A DNA stretch of 64,000 nt from Bacteroidota bacterium (GCA_023422835.1 JAFAGI010000019.1:37978-101977), one strand, 5' to 3'; positions 27,601 through 36,249 are shown, counted from the first letter of the stretch. A program made the numbers and translations. Notes: generated from the letters alone by a model not told the origin.

Positions 27601-28102
27601 TTTTTTTTAATAGCCACCAGAGCGTTTCAATATAATTGTTTTCGAATGTAATATAGGGATTGTGCAGGTCTACCCAGTAACCCATTTTTGTAGTAAGATC
27701 GTCCCACTCCTTTTTATAACGCAATACAGCCTCGCGGCACTTCTTGTTGTATTCTTCAACTGTGATCTTTGTACCAATATCTTCTTTCGTAATGCCAAGT
27801 TCCTTTTCCACGCCAAGCTCTACAGGCAAACCGTGCGTATCCCATCCGCCCTTACGCTCTACTTTATAGCCTTTCATGGTTTTGTAGCGGCAGACCATAT
27901 CCTTGATGGTGCGGGAAATTACGTGGTGAATACCGGGCATGCCGTTTGCACTGGGCGGACCTTCGTAGAAAACAAATGCCGGTGCGTCTTTGCGCAGTTG
28001 AATACTGTCCTCAAAAGCATTTTCAGACTGCCATTTACTCAATACCTCTTTTTCTATTTGCGGCAGATTTAGCGAACCAAACTCTTTATATTTATTACTC
28101 AT
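24674..28102 (-). CDS. ileS: Isoleucine-tRNA ligase, long form
   Basis: 1142 residues, class I synthetase. HIGH-type motif GIHH at 57-60 within PPSANGMPGIHHV, KMSKR near 688-692 (NKMSKRHGNTVDPF), an editing domain between, and the GWDTHGLPVE block. The PSANGxPGIHH form, the length, and the absence of a C-terminal zinc finger place it with the eukaryote-like IleRS type, whose members are often less sensitive to mupirocin; this is a class-level inference, not shown here. First gene of a two-gene unit with the DksA-like gene; -7 box 24 bases above the ATG. Confidence 0.97.
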   Translation of the reverse strand: MSNKYKEFGSLNLPQIEKEVLSKWQSENAFEDSIQLRKDAPAFVFYEGPPSANGMPGIHHVISRTIKDMVCRYKTMKGYKVERKGGWDTHGLPVELGVEKELGITKEDIGTKITVEEYNKKCREAVLRYKKEWDDLTTKMGYWVDLHNPYITFENNYIETLWWLLKKMYNRGYLYQSISIQPYSPAAGTGLSSHELNQPGTYKDVKDTSATVLFQLLKNKNEGNAAAEKIFNALANSRAGNEPAVYFMAWTTTPWTLPSNLGLTVGPNIDYVLVQTFNPYTYDLQNVILAKNLVGKYFKAEEENVSFDDFEAGGKSIPWKMLAEFKGLELENLRYEQLMQYDANTAASSGGDPFRVLVGDFVTTEDGTGIVHTAPAFGADDYRVGQKYGIGVLTMVDKEGKFVEGMGEFSGRYVKNYKDDNDYQDVNVDISIKLKKEGKAFKVEKYEHSYPHCWRTDKPVLYYPLDAWFIKTTAQKDRMIELNKNINWKPKSTGEGRFGNWLENMVDWNLSRSRYWGTPLPVWRTEDGTEEVCVGSVKELTDLYMKACEAGYNKHNTLKVNNSLLDIDLHKPIVDNIELLSASGKPMKRVPDLIDVWFDSGAMPFAQWHFPFENKEKFAENYPADFICEGVDQTRGWFYTLHAISSLVKEDVLEELRIAGLEVDESKYPGNAFKTVVSNGLVLDKYGNKMSKRHGNTVDPFETIDKYGADATRWYLMTNASPWDNLKFDIDGIKEVQRKFFGTLYNTYQFFALYANVDGFAFKESRINDDNRPEIDRWILSTLHSLVKTVNENLEEYEPTIAFRAIDQFVDEHLSNWYVRLCRRRFWKGEYETDKISAYQTLYECLETVNRLIAPLAPFFSDELFRNLNTVTNRFEATSVHHTDYPVANEALIDKSLEERMELAQDVSSLILSLRKKENIIVRQPLQKVLIPVLDAHMKTQLERVEDLIKSETNIKQIEYITESNSVISKKIKADFKSLGKKLGARMKATAAEIEKMSQEDIKVLEQTGTFTLTVNNEPVELVAGDVIITAEDIPGWSVAGKGKVTIALDITINEELRQEGNARMFINRVQNIRKERKFDLSDRIFVQILDSQALKPSILRFKDYICAEILADELTFVSHLEDSVEVEVDNNLLYITIHKKG

Positions 28103-28125
28103 TGAAATTTGTTGTAAAATGTGTG

Positions 28126-28133
28126 CAAAGTTA
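28126..28133 (-). promoter_or_regulatory. -7 box TAACTTTG for ileS
   Basis: Perfect TAnnTTTG, giving a leader of about 17 bases before the ileS ATG. Confidence 0.55.
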
Positions 28134-28252
28134 ATAATAAAATAGTAATTAGGCTAAGATGCATGATCTTACAAAATCATTTGCAGTAACGCATAAAGTT
28201 TGGTTTGGAAATTGCTGTTTTCATACTATTATTCAATAAATAAAAATAAAAT

Positions 28253-28501
28253 ATGTACCAACAGCAACAACTTACCACCGAAGAAATAAAACAAAGAGCA
28301 CAGGAACTTGGCTTGCAGGCAAGGGAAGAAAATGTTTTTGCACTACAGGCAGATGATAAGCAAGAAAATGACATTCAACTCCAGGTAGTGGAACTGGAAA
28401 GAAGAGGATTTAAAAAAATTGAAGAAGATGCACCAGGAAGCGGGCAGGCAAGAGAAATCCTATTCTCCTACGATCCGAGCCTGGCAACCCCCAGGGAATA
28501 A
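28253..28501 (+). CDS. Small hypothetical protein
   Basis: 82 residues, hydrophilic, starting MYQQQQLTTEEIKQRAQELGL; Gln/Glu-rich, no signal peptide or membrane segment. I do not recognise the family. Codon pattern and a terminator right after the stop support a real gene. It is isolated, divergent from ileS. Confidence 0.65.
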   Translation: MYQQQQLTTEEIKQRAQELGLQAREENVFALQADDKQENDIQLQVVELERRGFKKIEEDAPGSGQAREILFSYDPSLATPRE

Positions 28502-28517
28502 TGGTTTTGATAAAATA

Positions 28518-28550
28518 AAATCTGTCGCCGGGAAATGGTGACAGATTTTT
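28518..28550. terminator. Bidirectional terminator
   Basis: Stem AAATCTGTCGCC / GGTGACAGATTT with one mismatch, an A-rich 5' flank and T-run 3' flank. It serves both the small plus-strand gene and the convergent yceI-type gene. Confidence 0.75.
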
Positions 28551-28569
28551 GTTGTATGCTTAGGTAGGG

Positions 28570-29082
28570 TTACGCTTGCACGTATTCAACGTTTGCAATG
28601 ATCTTTACTTCATCTGCTACTACCATACCGCCCGCTTCTGTCAATGCCGACCAGCTAAGCCCAAAATCTTTCCGGTTGATCTTGCCCTCTACTTCAAAGC
28701 CTGCGCGCTTCTGTCCGTCAGAAGAAATAATACCGCCGGTATCAACAGATAACGTCACCTGTTTTGTTACGCCTCTTAAAGTTAAGTCGCCCGTGAGATG
28801 CACTCCATCGAAACTTGTAGAAACAAACGTAATCTGCGGATGATTTTCTGCATCAAAGAAATCAGCCGATTTCAAATGGCCGTCCCGCTGGCTGTTCCTG
28901 GTGTCTATGGAGTTTACTTCTGCGCTGAATTGTATTTTAGCTGTAGACAGATCTTCTCCATCTGTATCTACGGTAGAATCAAAATCATTGAATCGTCCGG
29001 TGACAGTAGAGATCATCATATGTTTTACTTTAAAAGTAATTTCTGAATGCGCTTTGTCAATAATCCATTTTGTGTTTGCCAT
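28570..29082 (-). CDS. YceI family protein
   Basis: 170 residues from the ATG at 29082 (the frame's earlier start at 29133 lies above the -7 box). YceI lipocalin-like fold: KWIIDKAHSEITFKVKHMMISTVTGRF, INRKDFGLSWSALTEAGG and a final EVKIIANVE strand. The family binds isoprenoid-type lipids. No signal peptide is seen with this start, so it would be cytoplasmic, as in several Bacteroidota paralogs. Monocistronic. Confidence 0.92.
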   Translation of the reverse strand: MANTKWIIDKAHSEITFKVKHMMISTVTGRFNDFDSTVDTDGEDLSTAKIQFSAEVNSIDTRNSQRDGHLKSADFFDAENHPQITFVSTSFDGVHLTGDLTLRGVTKQVTLSVDTGGIISSDGQKRAGFEVEGKINRKDFGLSWSALTEAGGMVVADEVKIIANVEYVQA

Positions 29083-29118
29083 AATTTGTGTTTTTAGTGA
29101 ATAATCAATGTTATGGGG

Positions 29119-29126
29119 CAAAGCTA
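29119..29126 (-). promoter_or_regulatory. -7 box TAGCTTTG for the YceI gene
   Basis: Perfect TAnnTTTG; it lies inside the longer version of the reading frame and so supports the ATG at 29082. Confidence 0.55.
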
Positions 29127-29188
29127 CCCACATCGCAACAGCGAAACATTGAACTAGATTAAGAAATAAGCAAGCAGCAAAATAATTA

Positions 29189-29602
29189 TTAACCTTTGGA
29201 TATCATCCTGTCAACCGAGTACTTACCCGGGCCGGCTAAAAACAAAAGGAACAGCACAAATAAAAAAAGCAGGCTTGATTCCATTTTGGAGAAAGGATCT
29301 GTTGCGTGAACAACAAATGCGGCGACTGCCATAGTGACTATCAAAGGCAGTGTGGCCAGCCTTGTAAATAGCCCAAATATAAGCAGGAGGGCACAAAAGA
29401 CCTCTGCAAAAATAGCGAGATATAAAGAAGCTTTAGCGCCGATGCCAATAGGATCAGCAAATTTTATTTCACCTCCATTTAGTAATTTCTGCGCTTTTCC
29501 CAATCCATGATTGGCTATCATGGCAATGCCTATAAAAACTCTTAATAGAAGTAAGCCCCAGTCGAGTGCGATTGTATTGTATTTTGTAGCTGTTAGTTTC
29601 AT
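29189..29602 (-). CDS. DoxX family membrane protein
   Basis: 137 residues from the ATG at 29602. Four hydrophobic segments with the DoxX start LLLRVFIGIAMIANHGLGKAQ and a following EVFCALLLIFGLFTRLATLPLI. Members are linked to quinone or redox stress functions, but the biochemical role is unsettled. Downstream of nothing in an evident operon; the YceI gene lies further along on the same strand with its own promoter. Confidence 0.88.
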   Translation of the reverse strand: MKLTATKYNTIALDWGLLLLRVFIGIAMIANHGLGKAQKLLNGGEIKFADPIGIGAKASLYLAIFAEVFCALLLIFGLFTRLATLPLIVTMAVAAFVVHATDPFSKMESSLLFLFVLFLLFLAGPGKYSVDRMISKG

Positions 29603-29783
29603 TTTTTTTGTTTTAATGGTCCAGGTAGTCGCGGGTGAAATACGCCAATAGCCCAAACCGCTTTATGCGAGATTAGCTATATTTTTCCTTTTTGCCTGCT
29701 AACGGGCTGGTTATCGTCATGTTTAGATTTAGTACCTATCCCGGTTGATATGCATATTTAATCTTATAGCTTATTTGATGCAT

Positions 29784-30542
29784 CTATTTATAGTACATTA
29801 TTCTTTTTATGATGCGTAAATGATGTGTCCTTACGCAGGTTTCCACATTAATAATGCCTTCCGTATCAATTTTATCAATTCTGACCTTACCCGATGCGTG
29901 CACGATCTGCTTATCGTTCAGTAAAATTCCCACATGGGTGATCCTGCCTTCAACATTATCAAAAAAAGCCAGGTCGCCGCACTGCACTTCCGGCAGGAAA
30001 CCAATCACCTCCCCTTCTTCTGATTGTTTATAAGCGTCTCTCGGCAGGAAAACATTCAACATCCTGAAAACCTGCTGGGTAAAGCCGCTGCAATCAATGC
30101 CAAACATACTTCTGCCACCCCAAATATAAGGCGCATTCAAAAAACTTTTGCTAATGCTGATAATGTTTTGGCTGTTGAGCGTAAGGCTGGTATTTAACGG
30201 CACCCTGCCGTATTTTAAAGGAATATGTTCAATGTTATTTGTATCAAGCACGGGGGCGCCTGCGGGCAGCAACATGGGTTCATTGTTAAAAAGAATGTTC
30301 CTGTTTTCGGTAGAAATGCCTTTGACCTTTTTGCGAAAAAATTTTTTGGTTACATCCAGCGTTTGCGATTTCTGTATCCAGCCTTCATAATTGTCAAAAG
30401 TTGTTTTTACCCGGTAGAAGTCGTCGCTAACCTCTGTTACCTGGGCTGTCTCTCCAAATAGCATCTGATTTACCATCTCCGCACGGTGAGATGCTTCTGC
30501 GCGTAAAGGATTCAAAGGAGTTATAGCAATTACGAAATGCAT
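29784..30542 (-). CDS. NlpC/P60 (C40) peptidase with SH3-like domain
   Basis: 252 residues. N-terminal bacterial SH3 part (about 10-80: NQMLFGETAQVTEVSDDFYRVKTTFDNYEGWI) and a C-terminal NlpC/P60 cysteine peptidase with Cys in FGIDCSGFTQ, His in RITHVGI and a third polar residue in VHASGKVR. Such enzymes cut cell-wall peptides (gamma-D-Glu to diamino acid). No signal peptide is visible, so the protein is probably cytoplasmic and may act on recycled muropeptides; the other C40 protein in this window (54132-54791) is a lipoprotein. Confidence 0.92.
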   Translation of the reverse strand: MHFVIAITPLNPLRAEASHRAEMVNQMLFGETAQVTEVSDDFYRVKTTFDNYEGWIQKSQTLDVTKKFFRKKVKGISTENRNILFNNEPMLLPAGAPVLDTNNIEHIPLKYGRVPLNTSLTLNSQNIISISKSFLNAPYIWGGRSMFGIDCSGFTQQVFRMLNVFLPRDAYKQSEEGEVIGFLPEVQCGDLAFFDNVEGRITHVGILLNDKQIVHASGKVRIDKIDTEGIINVETCVRTHHLRIIKRIMYYK

Positions 30543-30615
30543 AGAATGATTGGCAAGATATGGAATTATTATAAAATTAATACCGTGTAATAAAATAATT
30601 ACATAAATTCATGTT

Positions 30616-31194
30616 GTGATTGAGCAGAAAAAATACAGCAGTGATGAAGAATTGCTGAATAATTTTTACAAAACCAATGATGATTATTGGTTGGGCATTC
30701 TTTTGCAACGCTATTCTATGTTGCTACTGGGTGTGTGCATGAAATACCTTAACGATGAAGAAAGCGCTAAAGACAGCGTGCAGGAAATATTTCTTCACAC
30801 GCTTAATGAGATAAAAAAACACAAAGTCTCTTATTTCAAAGGATGGATATACAGCGTATCTAAGAATCACTGCCTTATCAAAATAAGGAAACAAAAGCAT
30901 GCTGTTCTCAAAACAGAAGAGCTTTTTGATGATAAACACGATCGCGGCGAAGACAATGAACTGCAGCAAAAATTGGAAAAAGAAAATATCTTTGAAAACC
31001 TGCATGATTCGCTGGATGAGCTGAATAGTGAACAGCGCAGGTGTGTAGAACTTTTTTATCTTGAAAACAAATCTTACAAAGAAATTGAGCAAATAACCGG
31101 TTTCAGCACTTTGCAGGTAAAAAGCTTTATCCAGAACGGCAAAAGAAACCTGAAACAATTTATGGAGAAAAAACAGCAAAGATCAAATGGGTGA
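30616..31194 (+). CDS. Sigma-70 family RNA polymerase sigma factor
   Basis: 192 residues, ECF-sized. Region 2: YSMLLLGVCMKYLNDEESAKDSVQEIFLHTL; region 4: LNSEQRRCVELFYLENKSYKEIEQITGFSTLQVKSFIQNGKRNL, with a helix-turn-helix. The start is a GTG at 30616 because the nearby ATG is out of frame. The next gene overlaps its last eight bases and encodes a small single-pass membrane protein, the arrangement of a sigma/anti-sigma pair. Target promoters are unknown. Confidence 0.9.
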   Translation: MIEQKKYSSDEELLNNFYKTNDDYWLGILLQRYSMLLLGVCMKYLNDEESAKDSVQEIFLHTLNEIKKHKVSYFKGWIYSVSKNHCLIKIRKQKHAVLKTEELFDDKHDRGEDNELQQKLEKENIFENLHDSLDELNSEQRRCVELFYLENKSYKEIEQITGFSTLQVKSFIQNGKRNLKQFMEKKQQRSNG

Positions 31195-31525
31195 AAACAA
31201 CAATATACGAATCAAATATTCCGAAGAGGATCTGCTGAAATACCTGAACCAGGACATTTCCGGTGAGGAAGCAAACCGGCTTGAAAAAGAGATGCTGGAA
31301 GATCCGTTTCTCAAAGATGCCCTGGAAGGACTGCAGGCTTACAGCTCGGTGTCCAAGATGCGTAAGGATGTGCTTTCTATAGACTCTAAGCTGAAGCAAC
31401 AGATAAATACCCGCCCGGAAAGAAAAAGAAAAAAGCTCAAAGACCTGAATTTAGCCTTATATGTGCTATTTTTCATCATAATACTTTTGCTGATCGCCTT
31501 TGTAATATTACAGGGATATAAATAA
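31187..31525 (+). CDS. Small membrane protein, probable anti-sigma partner
   Basis: 112 residues: a hydrophilic N-terminus (YSEEDLLKYLNQDISGEEANRLEKEMLEDPFLKDALEGL) resembling the zinc-less anti-sigma domain of Bacteroidota proteins, a basic linker (RPERKRKKLKDL) and one membrane helix (LALYVLFFIIILLLIAFVIL) at the end. There is no periplasmic sensor domain, so it is short for an anti-sigma factor. The overlap with the sigma gene implies coupled translation. Function is inferred from context. Confidence 0.72.
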   Translation: MGENNNIRIKYSEEDLLKYLNQDISGEEANRLEKEMLEDPFLKDALEGLQAYSSVSKMRKDVLSIDSKLKQQINTRPERKRKKLKDLNLALYVLFFIIILLLIAFVILQGYK

Positions 31526-31583
31526 ATTATTTCCTGCTTTATTAAATGCCCTACCTTAGCAGTCCAACCAAAACACTAAGGCC

Positions 31584-32867
31584 ATGAGTATAAAACTAAT
31601 CATCATAGGCGCCGGCTTTGCAGGGCTGCGTACTGCTAAATACCTCAGAAATACGGATTACGACATTACACTGATTGATACAAATAATTTTCACCAGTTT
31701 CAGCCACTGTTTTATCAGGTTGCCACATCTTTCCTGGAGCCTGCATCCATATCATTTCCACTTCGAAAAATTTTTCAGCAGGCGTCTAATGTACAGGTGC
31801 GCTTAGGACCGGTAAAATATGTAGACACTGTGGCTAAAAAAGTATTGACACTAAATGATGAATATGATTACGATGAGCTGGTCATCGCGACAGGTTGTAA
31901 GAATAATTATTTTGGCAATGAGAATATTGAGACCTATGCATACCCCATGAAGTCCACGCCACAGGCCATAGCGCTGCGCAACAAAATTTTACTAAACTTT
32001 GAAGAAGCGCTTGCCTGCAATACCGAAGAAGAGAAGAAAGCTTATATGAACATTGTTGTGGTAGGCGGCGGGCCCACCGGCGTAGAGCTTGCAGGTACAT
32101 TGGCAGAAATGAAAAAAAATATTTTGCCGAAAGATTATCATTCAACAGATTTTTCTAAGCTGGAAATTTACCTGATAGAAGGCAGCGCGCACACCTTATC
32201 GAACATGAGTAAAAATGCACAGGAATATTCGCAGAAATACCTGGAAGAGCTGGGTGTAAAAGTAGTATTGAATGCCTTTGTAAAAGATTACGACGGTAAA
32301 ATGCTGATCTATGGCAATGATCAGCAATTGCTGACCAAAACATTGATCTGGGCTGCAGGCGTTACCGGAAATGTACCGGATGGTATCGGCAAAGAGTTTC
32401 TGGGTAAAGGAAACAGGCTGATAGTAGACGAATACCACCGCGTAAAAAACCTCGGAGGTGTATACGCGATCGGCGATGTATCTTTCATGCAAAACGAAGA
32501 TTTTCCCAACGGGCACCCGCAACTGGCTAATGTTGCCAACAACCAGGCTAAAAATTTAGCAAAAAATTTAAAGAACAGGCTTAAGGGAAAACCAGAGCAG
32601 AAATTCTTTTACAAAGACCCCGGTACTATGGCAACAGTGGGTAAACTAAAAGCAGTGGTAGACTTGCCGAACTGGCAGTTCCAGGGAGTTTTCGCCTGGT
32701 TTGTGTGGATGTTCCTGCACCTGATGCTGATACTGAGTGTAAGAAACAAACTCATCATTTTTATTAACTGGATGATCAGCTATTTCAGCAACGATTCTTC
32801 TTTAAGGCTTATTTTCTTACCTTCGGAAAAAGAAAAAAAGCTCGGTGAAAAATACAAATGCGAATAA
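31584..32867 (+). CDS. NADH:quinone oxidoreductase type II (NDH-2)
   Basis: 427 residues. Single-subunit, non-proton-pumping NADH dehydrogenase. Two Rossmann motifs: IIGAGFAGLRTAKYL at about 7-21 (FAD) and VVVGGGPTGVELAGTLAEM near 154-172 (NADH); YAIGDV in the FAD C-terminal motif; a hydrophobic C-terminus (FAWFVWMFLHLMLILSVRNKL) for membrane attachment. Starts 58 bases after the small membrane protein; it could be in the same transcript, but a functional link is not evident. Confidence 0.93.
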   Translation: MSIKLIIIGAGFAGLRTAKYLRNTDYDITLIDTNNFHQFQPLFYQVATSFLEPASISFPLRKIFQQASNVQVRLGPVKYVDTVAKKVLTLNDEYDYDELVIATGCKNNYFGNENIETYAYPMKSTPQAIALRNKILLNFEEALACNTEEEKKAYMNIVVVGGGPTGVELAGTLAEMKKNILPKDYHSTDFSKLEIYLIEGSAHTLSNMSKNAQEYSQKYLEELGVKVVLNAFVKDYDGKMLIYGNDQQLLTKTLIWAAGVTGNVPDGIGKEFLGKGNRLIVDEYHRVKNLGGVYAIGDVSFMQNEDFPNGHPQLANVANNQAKNLAKNLKNRLKGKPEQKFFYKDPGTMATVGKLKAVVDLPNWQFQGVFAWFVWMFLHLMLILSVRNKLIIFINWMISYFSNDSSLRLIFLPSEKEKKLGEKYKCE

Positions 32868-32904
32868 CATGCAATTCATTTAATTTTGCGCTGGTATTTT
32901 CAAT

Positions 32905-32912
32905 TAATTTTG
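32905..32912 (+). promoter_or_regulatory. -7 box TAATTTTG for the porin gene
   Basis: TAnnTTTG match 15 bases before the porin ATG; an identical octamer at 32881-32888 is a second candidate with a longer leader. Confidence 0.4.
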
Positions 32913-32927
32913 CCGGATAATAAAATA

Positions 32928-35006
32928 ATGAAATTGGTCAATAATAAACAGCTGCTGTTTACCTTATTAAGCATACTTGTATGCTCAGGTGTGCAGGCGC
33001 AGTTCGACAGGCTGAATGATATCGGCGGCAGGTTTTCCAAGAGCGGCGGCAATACTGCAGATACGCTTACCCAACGCAATCCGCACGAAGACAGCATTAC
33101 AATCAGTTACCGTTTTTTTGATTCTACAGGCACGCATGGTATTGATACGTCAATCAATGATTTCAACAAAATGATGCCTGTGTCTTACACCTATGCCGAC
33201 CTGGGAAATATAGGCACACCCTCTCAATCACTGCTTTTCAGGCCATTGCATATGCAGCCAGGGTGGGATGCCGGCTTCCATATGTTTGACCCGTTCAGGT
33301 ATACGCTTGAGGGTACAAAATATTTTACCACTACCCGCCCCTTTACAACACTGTCTTATATGATGGGTACCAGGCAGGAGCAAGTGATTGATGTATTGCA
33401 TACGCAAAACCGCAAGGAGCTTGTAAATTTTACATTTGAATACCGGTTGCTAAATGCTCCCGGCGCTTTCCGCAACCAGAACAGCAACCATAGTAATATT
33501 CGCGCCAACATATCTGCGCAAAGCAAAAATAAAAGATACAGCATGAACCTGATAGGCATCAGGAATTCGAACAGGGGCGCTGTTAATGGCGGCATCATTA
33601 ACTTTGATGAATTAAAAGGCAAAGGCGTAAACAGCCCTTACATAGCGGCTACACGTATCGGAAGCGTTGGCAATGCAAGCCCCAGCCCTTTTAAAGTTTC
33701 TATATCCTCAGGCAATGAAAACAAGGACTTTACACTGTACTACAGGCACTCCTACGACTTCGGGCAGAAAGACAGCCTGCAAGTAAATGACAGTACTATG
33801 GTGCGATTGTTTTATCCGCGCTTACGATTTGAACATGCTGCCAAATATGCAGCATATGAATACAGTTTCAAGGATGTAAATCCAAACCCGGACAGCTACC
33901 TGCAATATTACGGGCTGATTGTACAGAACGATACGGTAATGTATACAGATAAATGGAAAGAGCTGAGCAACCAGCTTGCCATCTACACTTACCCCGACAA
34001 AAAGAATATAGCACAGTTTGTGAAAGTGTTTGGTGAATTTCAATTGCTCGGCGGAGATTTCGGCCGGTTCAAAAAAAATTATTACAACGTTATTGTCGGC
34101 GGTGAATACAGGAACAAAACCAGGAACCAGAAATGGGATATGCTTGCATCAGGCAGGTTCTATGCATTGGGTGATTACTTCGGGGATTATATGGCTACAG
34201 CCAATCTTAAGCGCAACCTTGGCACCAGGATCGGCGATATTTCTATTGGTTTTACCAACGTAAACCGCACGCCATCATTCATTTTCAACACATCGGCCAA
34301 AGGATTTCTATCGCCCGACAGTGCAAAATACATAGAGTTTATAGGTAATAATTTTCAACCACATTCAAACTTCCCGGTGATCACCGGTGAGAGCAAGTTC
34401 GCTAAAGAAAACATCACTCATGCTTTTGCAAAGATCAATGTGCCTTCATGGCAACTCAGCCTTACAGGCAATTATTACGCCATGCTGAACTATGCATACT
34501 TTACTGATTATTTCACCGCAAAGCAAAATACTTCCTTGTTTAATTTATTACAGGTGGGCGCGGAAAAAGAGACGTCTTTGGGTAAATTTTTTAAGTGGTA
34601 TGCAGAAATATATGTACAGCAGAAGGCGGGTAATGTACCTGTAAATGTGCCGCTGGTACTCACGCGCAACCGTATTGCTTTTGAAGGTCATTTTTATAAG
34701 AACTTAGATATTGCTACAGGTATAGAAGTGAGGTATAATACGCCTTACAAGCCGGACCACTATTCGCCTTTCACCGGTAATTTTTTCTACAACGATACCA
34801 TGCGCATCAGCAATCTGCCGGACATTTCTTACTACCTCAATTTTAAGATCAAGCGTTTCAGGCTTTTTGCAGAAGCGGCCAACTTAAACAGCCTGAGCTA
34901 CCAGAATAAAACATTCGGCTTTAATAATTTTTCTATTGTAAGGCCTTATTATCCCAAGCCCGGGCTTTGGATCAGGGTTGGCATTTTCTGGAATTTCATC
35001 AATTAA
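32928..35006 (+). CDS. Putative outer-membrane porin
   Basis: 692 residues from the ATG at 32928, followed by the signal peptide KLVNNKQLLFTLLSILVCSGVQAQ. The remainder alternates aromatic and polar residues in amphipathic strands, starting RFFDSTGTHGIDTSINDFNKMMP and ending YYPKPGLWIRVGIFWNFIN, with an aromatic final residue region as in beta-barrel proteins. It fits the Bacteroidota 'putative porin' family. Substrate unknown. The next gene, murB, starts nine bases after the stop. Confidence 0.85.
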   Translation: MKLVNNKQLLFTLLSILVCSGVQAQFDRLNDIGGRFSKSGGNTADTLTQRNPHEDSITISYRFFDSTGTHGIDTSINDFNKMMPVSYTYADLGNIGTPSQSLLFRPLHMQPGWDAGFHMFDPFRYTLEGTKYFTTTRPFTTLSYMMGTRQEQVIDVLHTQNRKELVNFTFEYRLLNAPGAFRNQNSNHSNIRANISAQSKNKRYSMNLIGIRNSNRGAVNGGIINFDELKGKGVNSPYIAATRIGSVGNASPSPFKVSISSGNENKDFTLYYRHSYDFGQKDSLQVNDSTMVRLFYPRLRFEHAAKYAAYEYSFKDVNPNPDSYLQYYGLIVQNDTVMYTDKWKELSNQLAIYTYPDKKNIAQFVKVFGEFQLLGGDFGRFKKNYYNVIVGGEYRNKTRNQKWDMLASGRFYALGDYFGDYMATANLKRNLGTRIGDISIGFTNVNRTPSFIFNTSAKGFLSPDSAKYIEFIGNNFQPHSNFPVITGESKFAKENITHAFAKINVPSWQLSLTGNYYAMLNYAYFTDYFTAKQNTSLFNLLQVGAEKETSLGKFFKWYAEIYVQQKAGNVPVNVPLVLTRNRIAFEGHFYKNLDIATGIEVRYNTPYKPDHYSPFTGNFFYNDTMRISNLPDISYYLNFKIKRFRLFAEAANLNSLSYQNKTFGFNNFSIVRPYYPKPGLWIRVGIFWNFIN

Positions 35007-35015
35007 TTTTGTCCG

Positions 35016-36035
35016 ATGCAGGTTCATGATCATTTCTCTTTAAAAGCGTACAATACTTTCGGCATTGATGCAACAGCCAGGCATTTTGCTGTATTTCATG
35101 ATGTAGAAGAGTTAAGGCAACTTTTAGCTATATCAGATAAAGAACAGCGGCTGGTCCTGGGCGGAGGCAGCAATATTTTGCTTACAAAAAATTTCGACGG
35201 TTTTGTCTTAAAGAATGAGCTGAAAGGAAAAGAGCTGGTTGGTGAAGATGAAAATTATTTTTATGTAAAAGCTTATGGCGGTGAAGTATGGCATGAGTTT
35301 GTGCTTTTTTGTATTGACAACAATTATCCCGGCCTTGAAAACCTGAGCCTTATTCCCGGCTGCGTAGGCGCATCGCCCATGCAGAACATTGGCGCTTACG
35401 GCTTAGAGATAAAAGATGTTTTTCACCAGCTTGAGGCGCTGCATGTGCACGATAAAACGATCAGCATTTTTAATGGGAATGATTGCCGGTTTGGCTACCG
35501 GGAGAGTATTTTTAAACGTGCTTTAAAGGACCAGTATATTATTTTGAACGTCACTTTCAGGCTTCCGAAAAAAGCAATCCTGCATGTGGAGTATGGCGCT
35601 ATCAGGAGCGAACTGGAAAAGTTGCAAATCGATAACCCCGGCATACGCGATATATCAAATGCGGTGATTCGCATACGCAAATCCAAGCTACCGGACCCGA
35701 AGGTAACCGGCAATGCAGGCAGCTTCTTTAAAAACCCGGTTCTGCCGGCCGCCTTCGTTGACCAGTTGAAACAGCAATACCCTGAAATGCCCGTGTACAC
35801 TACATTACACACAGATGAAAAGAAGATTGCCGCGGGCTGGCTGATAGAACAGGCAGGCTGGAAAGGCTACCGGAAAGATGACGCGGGCGTGCATCCGAAG
35901 CAGGCTTTGGTACTGGTCAATTACGGCACTGCCAACGGTGATGAGATCTATACCCTCTCCCGGCAAATCATTGACGATGTGAAAAACAAATTTGGCATTG
36001 AGCTGGAACGGGAAGTGAATATTGTAGGCAGGTAA
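35016..36035 (+). CDS. murB: UDP-N-acetylmuramate dehydrogenase
   Basis: 339 residues. Flavoenzyme that reduces UDP-GlcNAc-enolpyruvate to UDP-MurNAc in peptidoglycan synthesis. FAD-binding block LVLGGGSNILLT, IPGCVGASPMQNIGAYG, the Tyr-containing FGYRESIFK and the catalytic Ser region TGNAGSFFKNPV; length matches the E. coli-type (type I) enzyme. Directly behind the porin gene, probably co-transcribed. The chromosome beyond its stop is degenerate for about 2 kb. Confidence 0.96.
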   Translation: MQVHDHFSLKAYNTFGIDATARHFAVFHDVEELRQLLAISDKEQRLVLGGGSNILLTKNFDGFVLKNELKGKELVGEDENYFYVKAYGGEVWHEFVLFCIDNNYPGLENLSLIPGCVGASPMQNIGAYGLEIKDVFHQLEALHVHDKTISIFNGNDCRFGYRESIFKRALKDQYIILNVTFRLPKKAILHVEYGAIRSELEKLQIDNPGIRDISNAVIRIRKSKLPDPKVTGNAGSFFKNPVLPAAFVDQLKQQYPEMPVYTTLHTDEKKIAAGWLIEQAGWKGYRKDDAGVHPKQALVLVNYGTANGDEIYTLSRQIIDDVKNKFGIELEREVNIVGR

Positions 36036-36085
36036 GGTGGGGAACTTGCAGCGTGATATAATCGTTTCGCACAGGCGGCAGATGT

Positions 36086-36238
36086 ATTTCAATTCTTTTA
36101 CTGTGATTAAAAGAGTATCCAGTTATCCAGTGATGCAGTTATCTATATTCACCTCTATGGTGCGATTAAAAGGGATCAATGCTAACAGATTTCACGGCGA
36201 GAATGGATATTTCAGTTCCTCTATGGTGCGATTAAAAG
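36086..36238. CRISPR. Degenerate CRISPR array, three repeats
   Basis: Three copies of a 28-30 base repeat: 36086-36113 (most diverged), about 36143-36172, and 36209-36238. The last two share CTCTATGGTGCGATTAAAAG exactly. The intact copy has the form ATTTCA-GTTC-CTCTATGG-TGCGATTAAAAG, which looks like the Cas6-associated repeats (ATTTCAATTCC...GATTAAAA/C) of type I-B and III systems. Spacers are about 29 and 36 bases. A cas6 fragment lies 1.5 kb away. No other cas gene is in the window. Confidence 0.75.
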
Positions 36239-36249
36239 ATAGATGCTGG

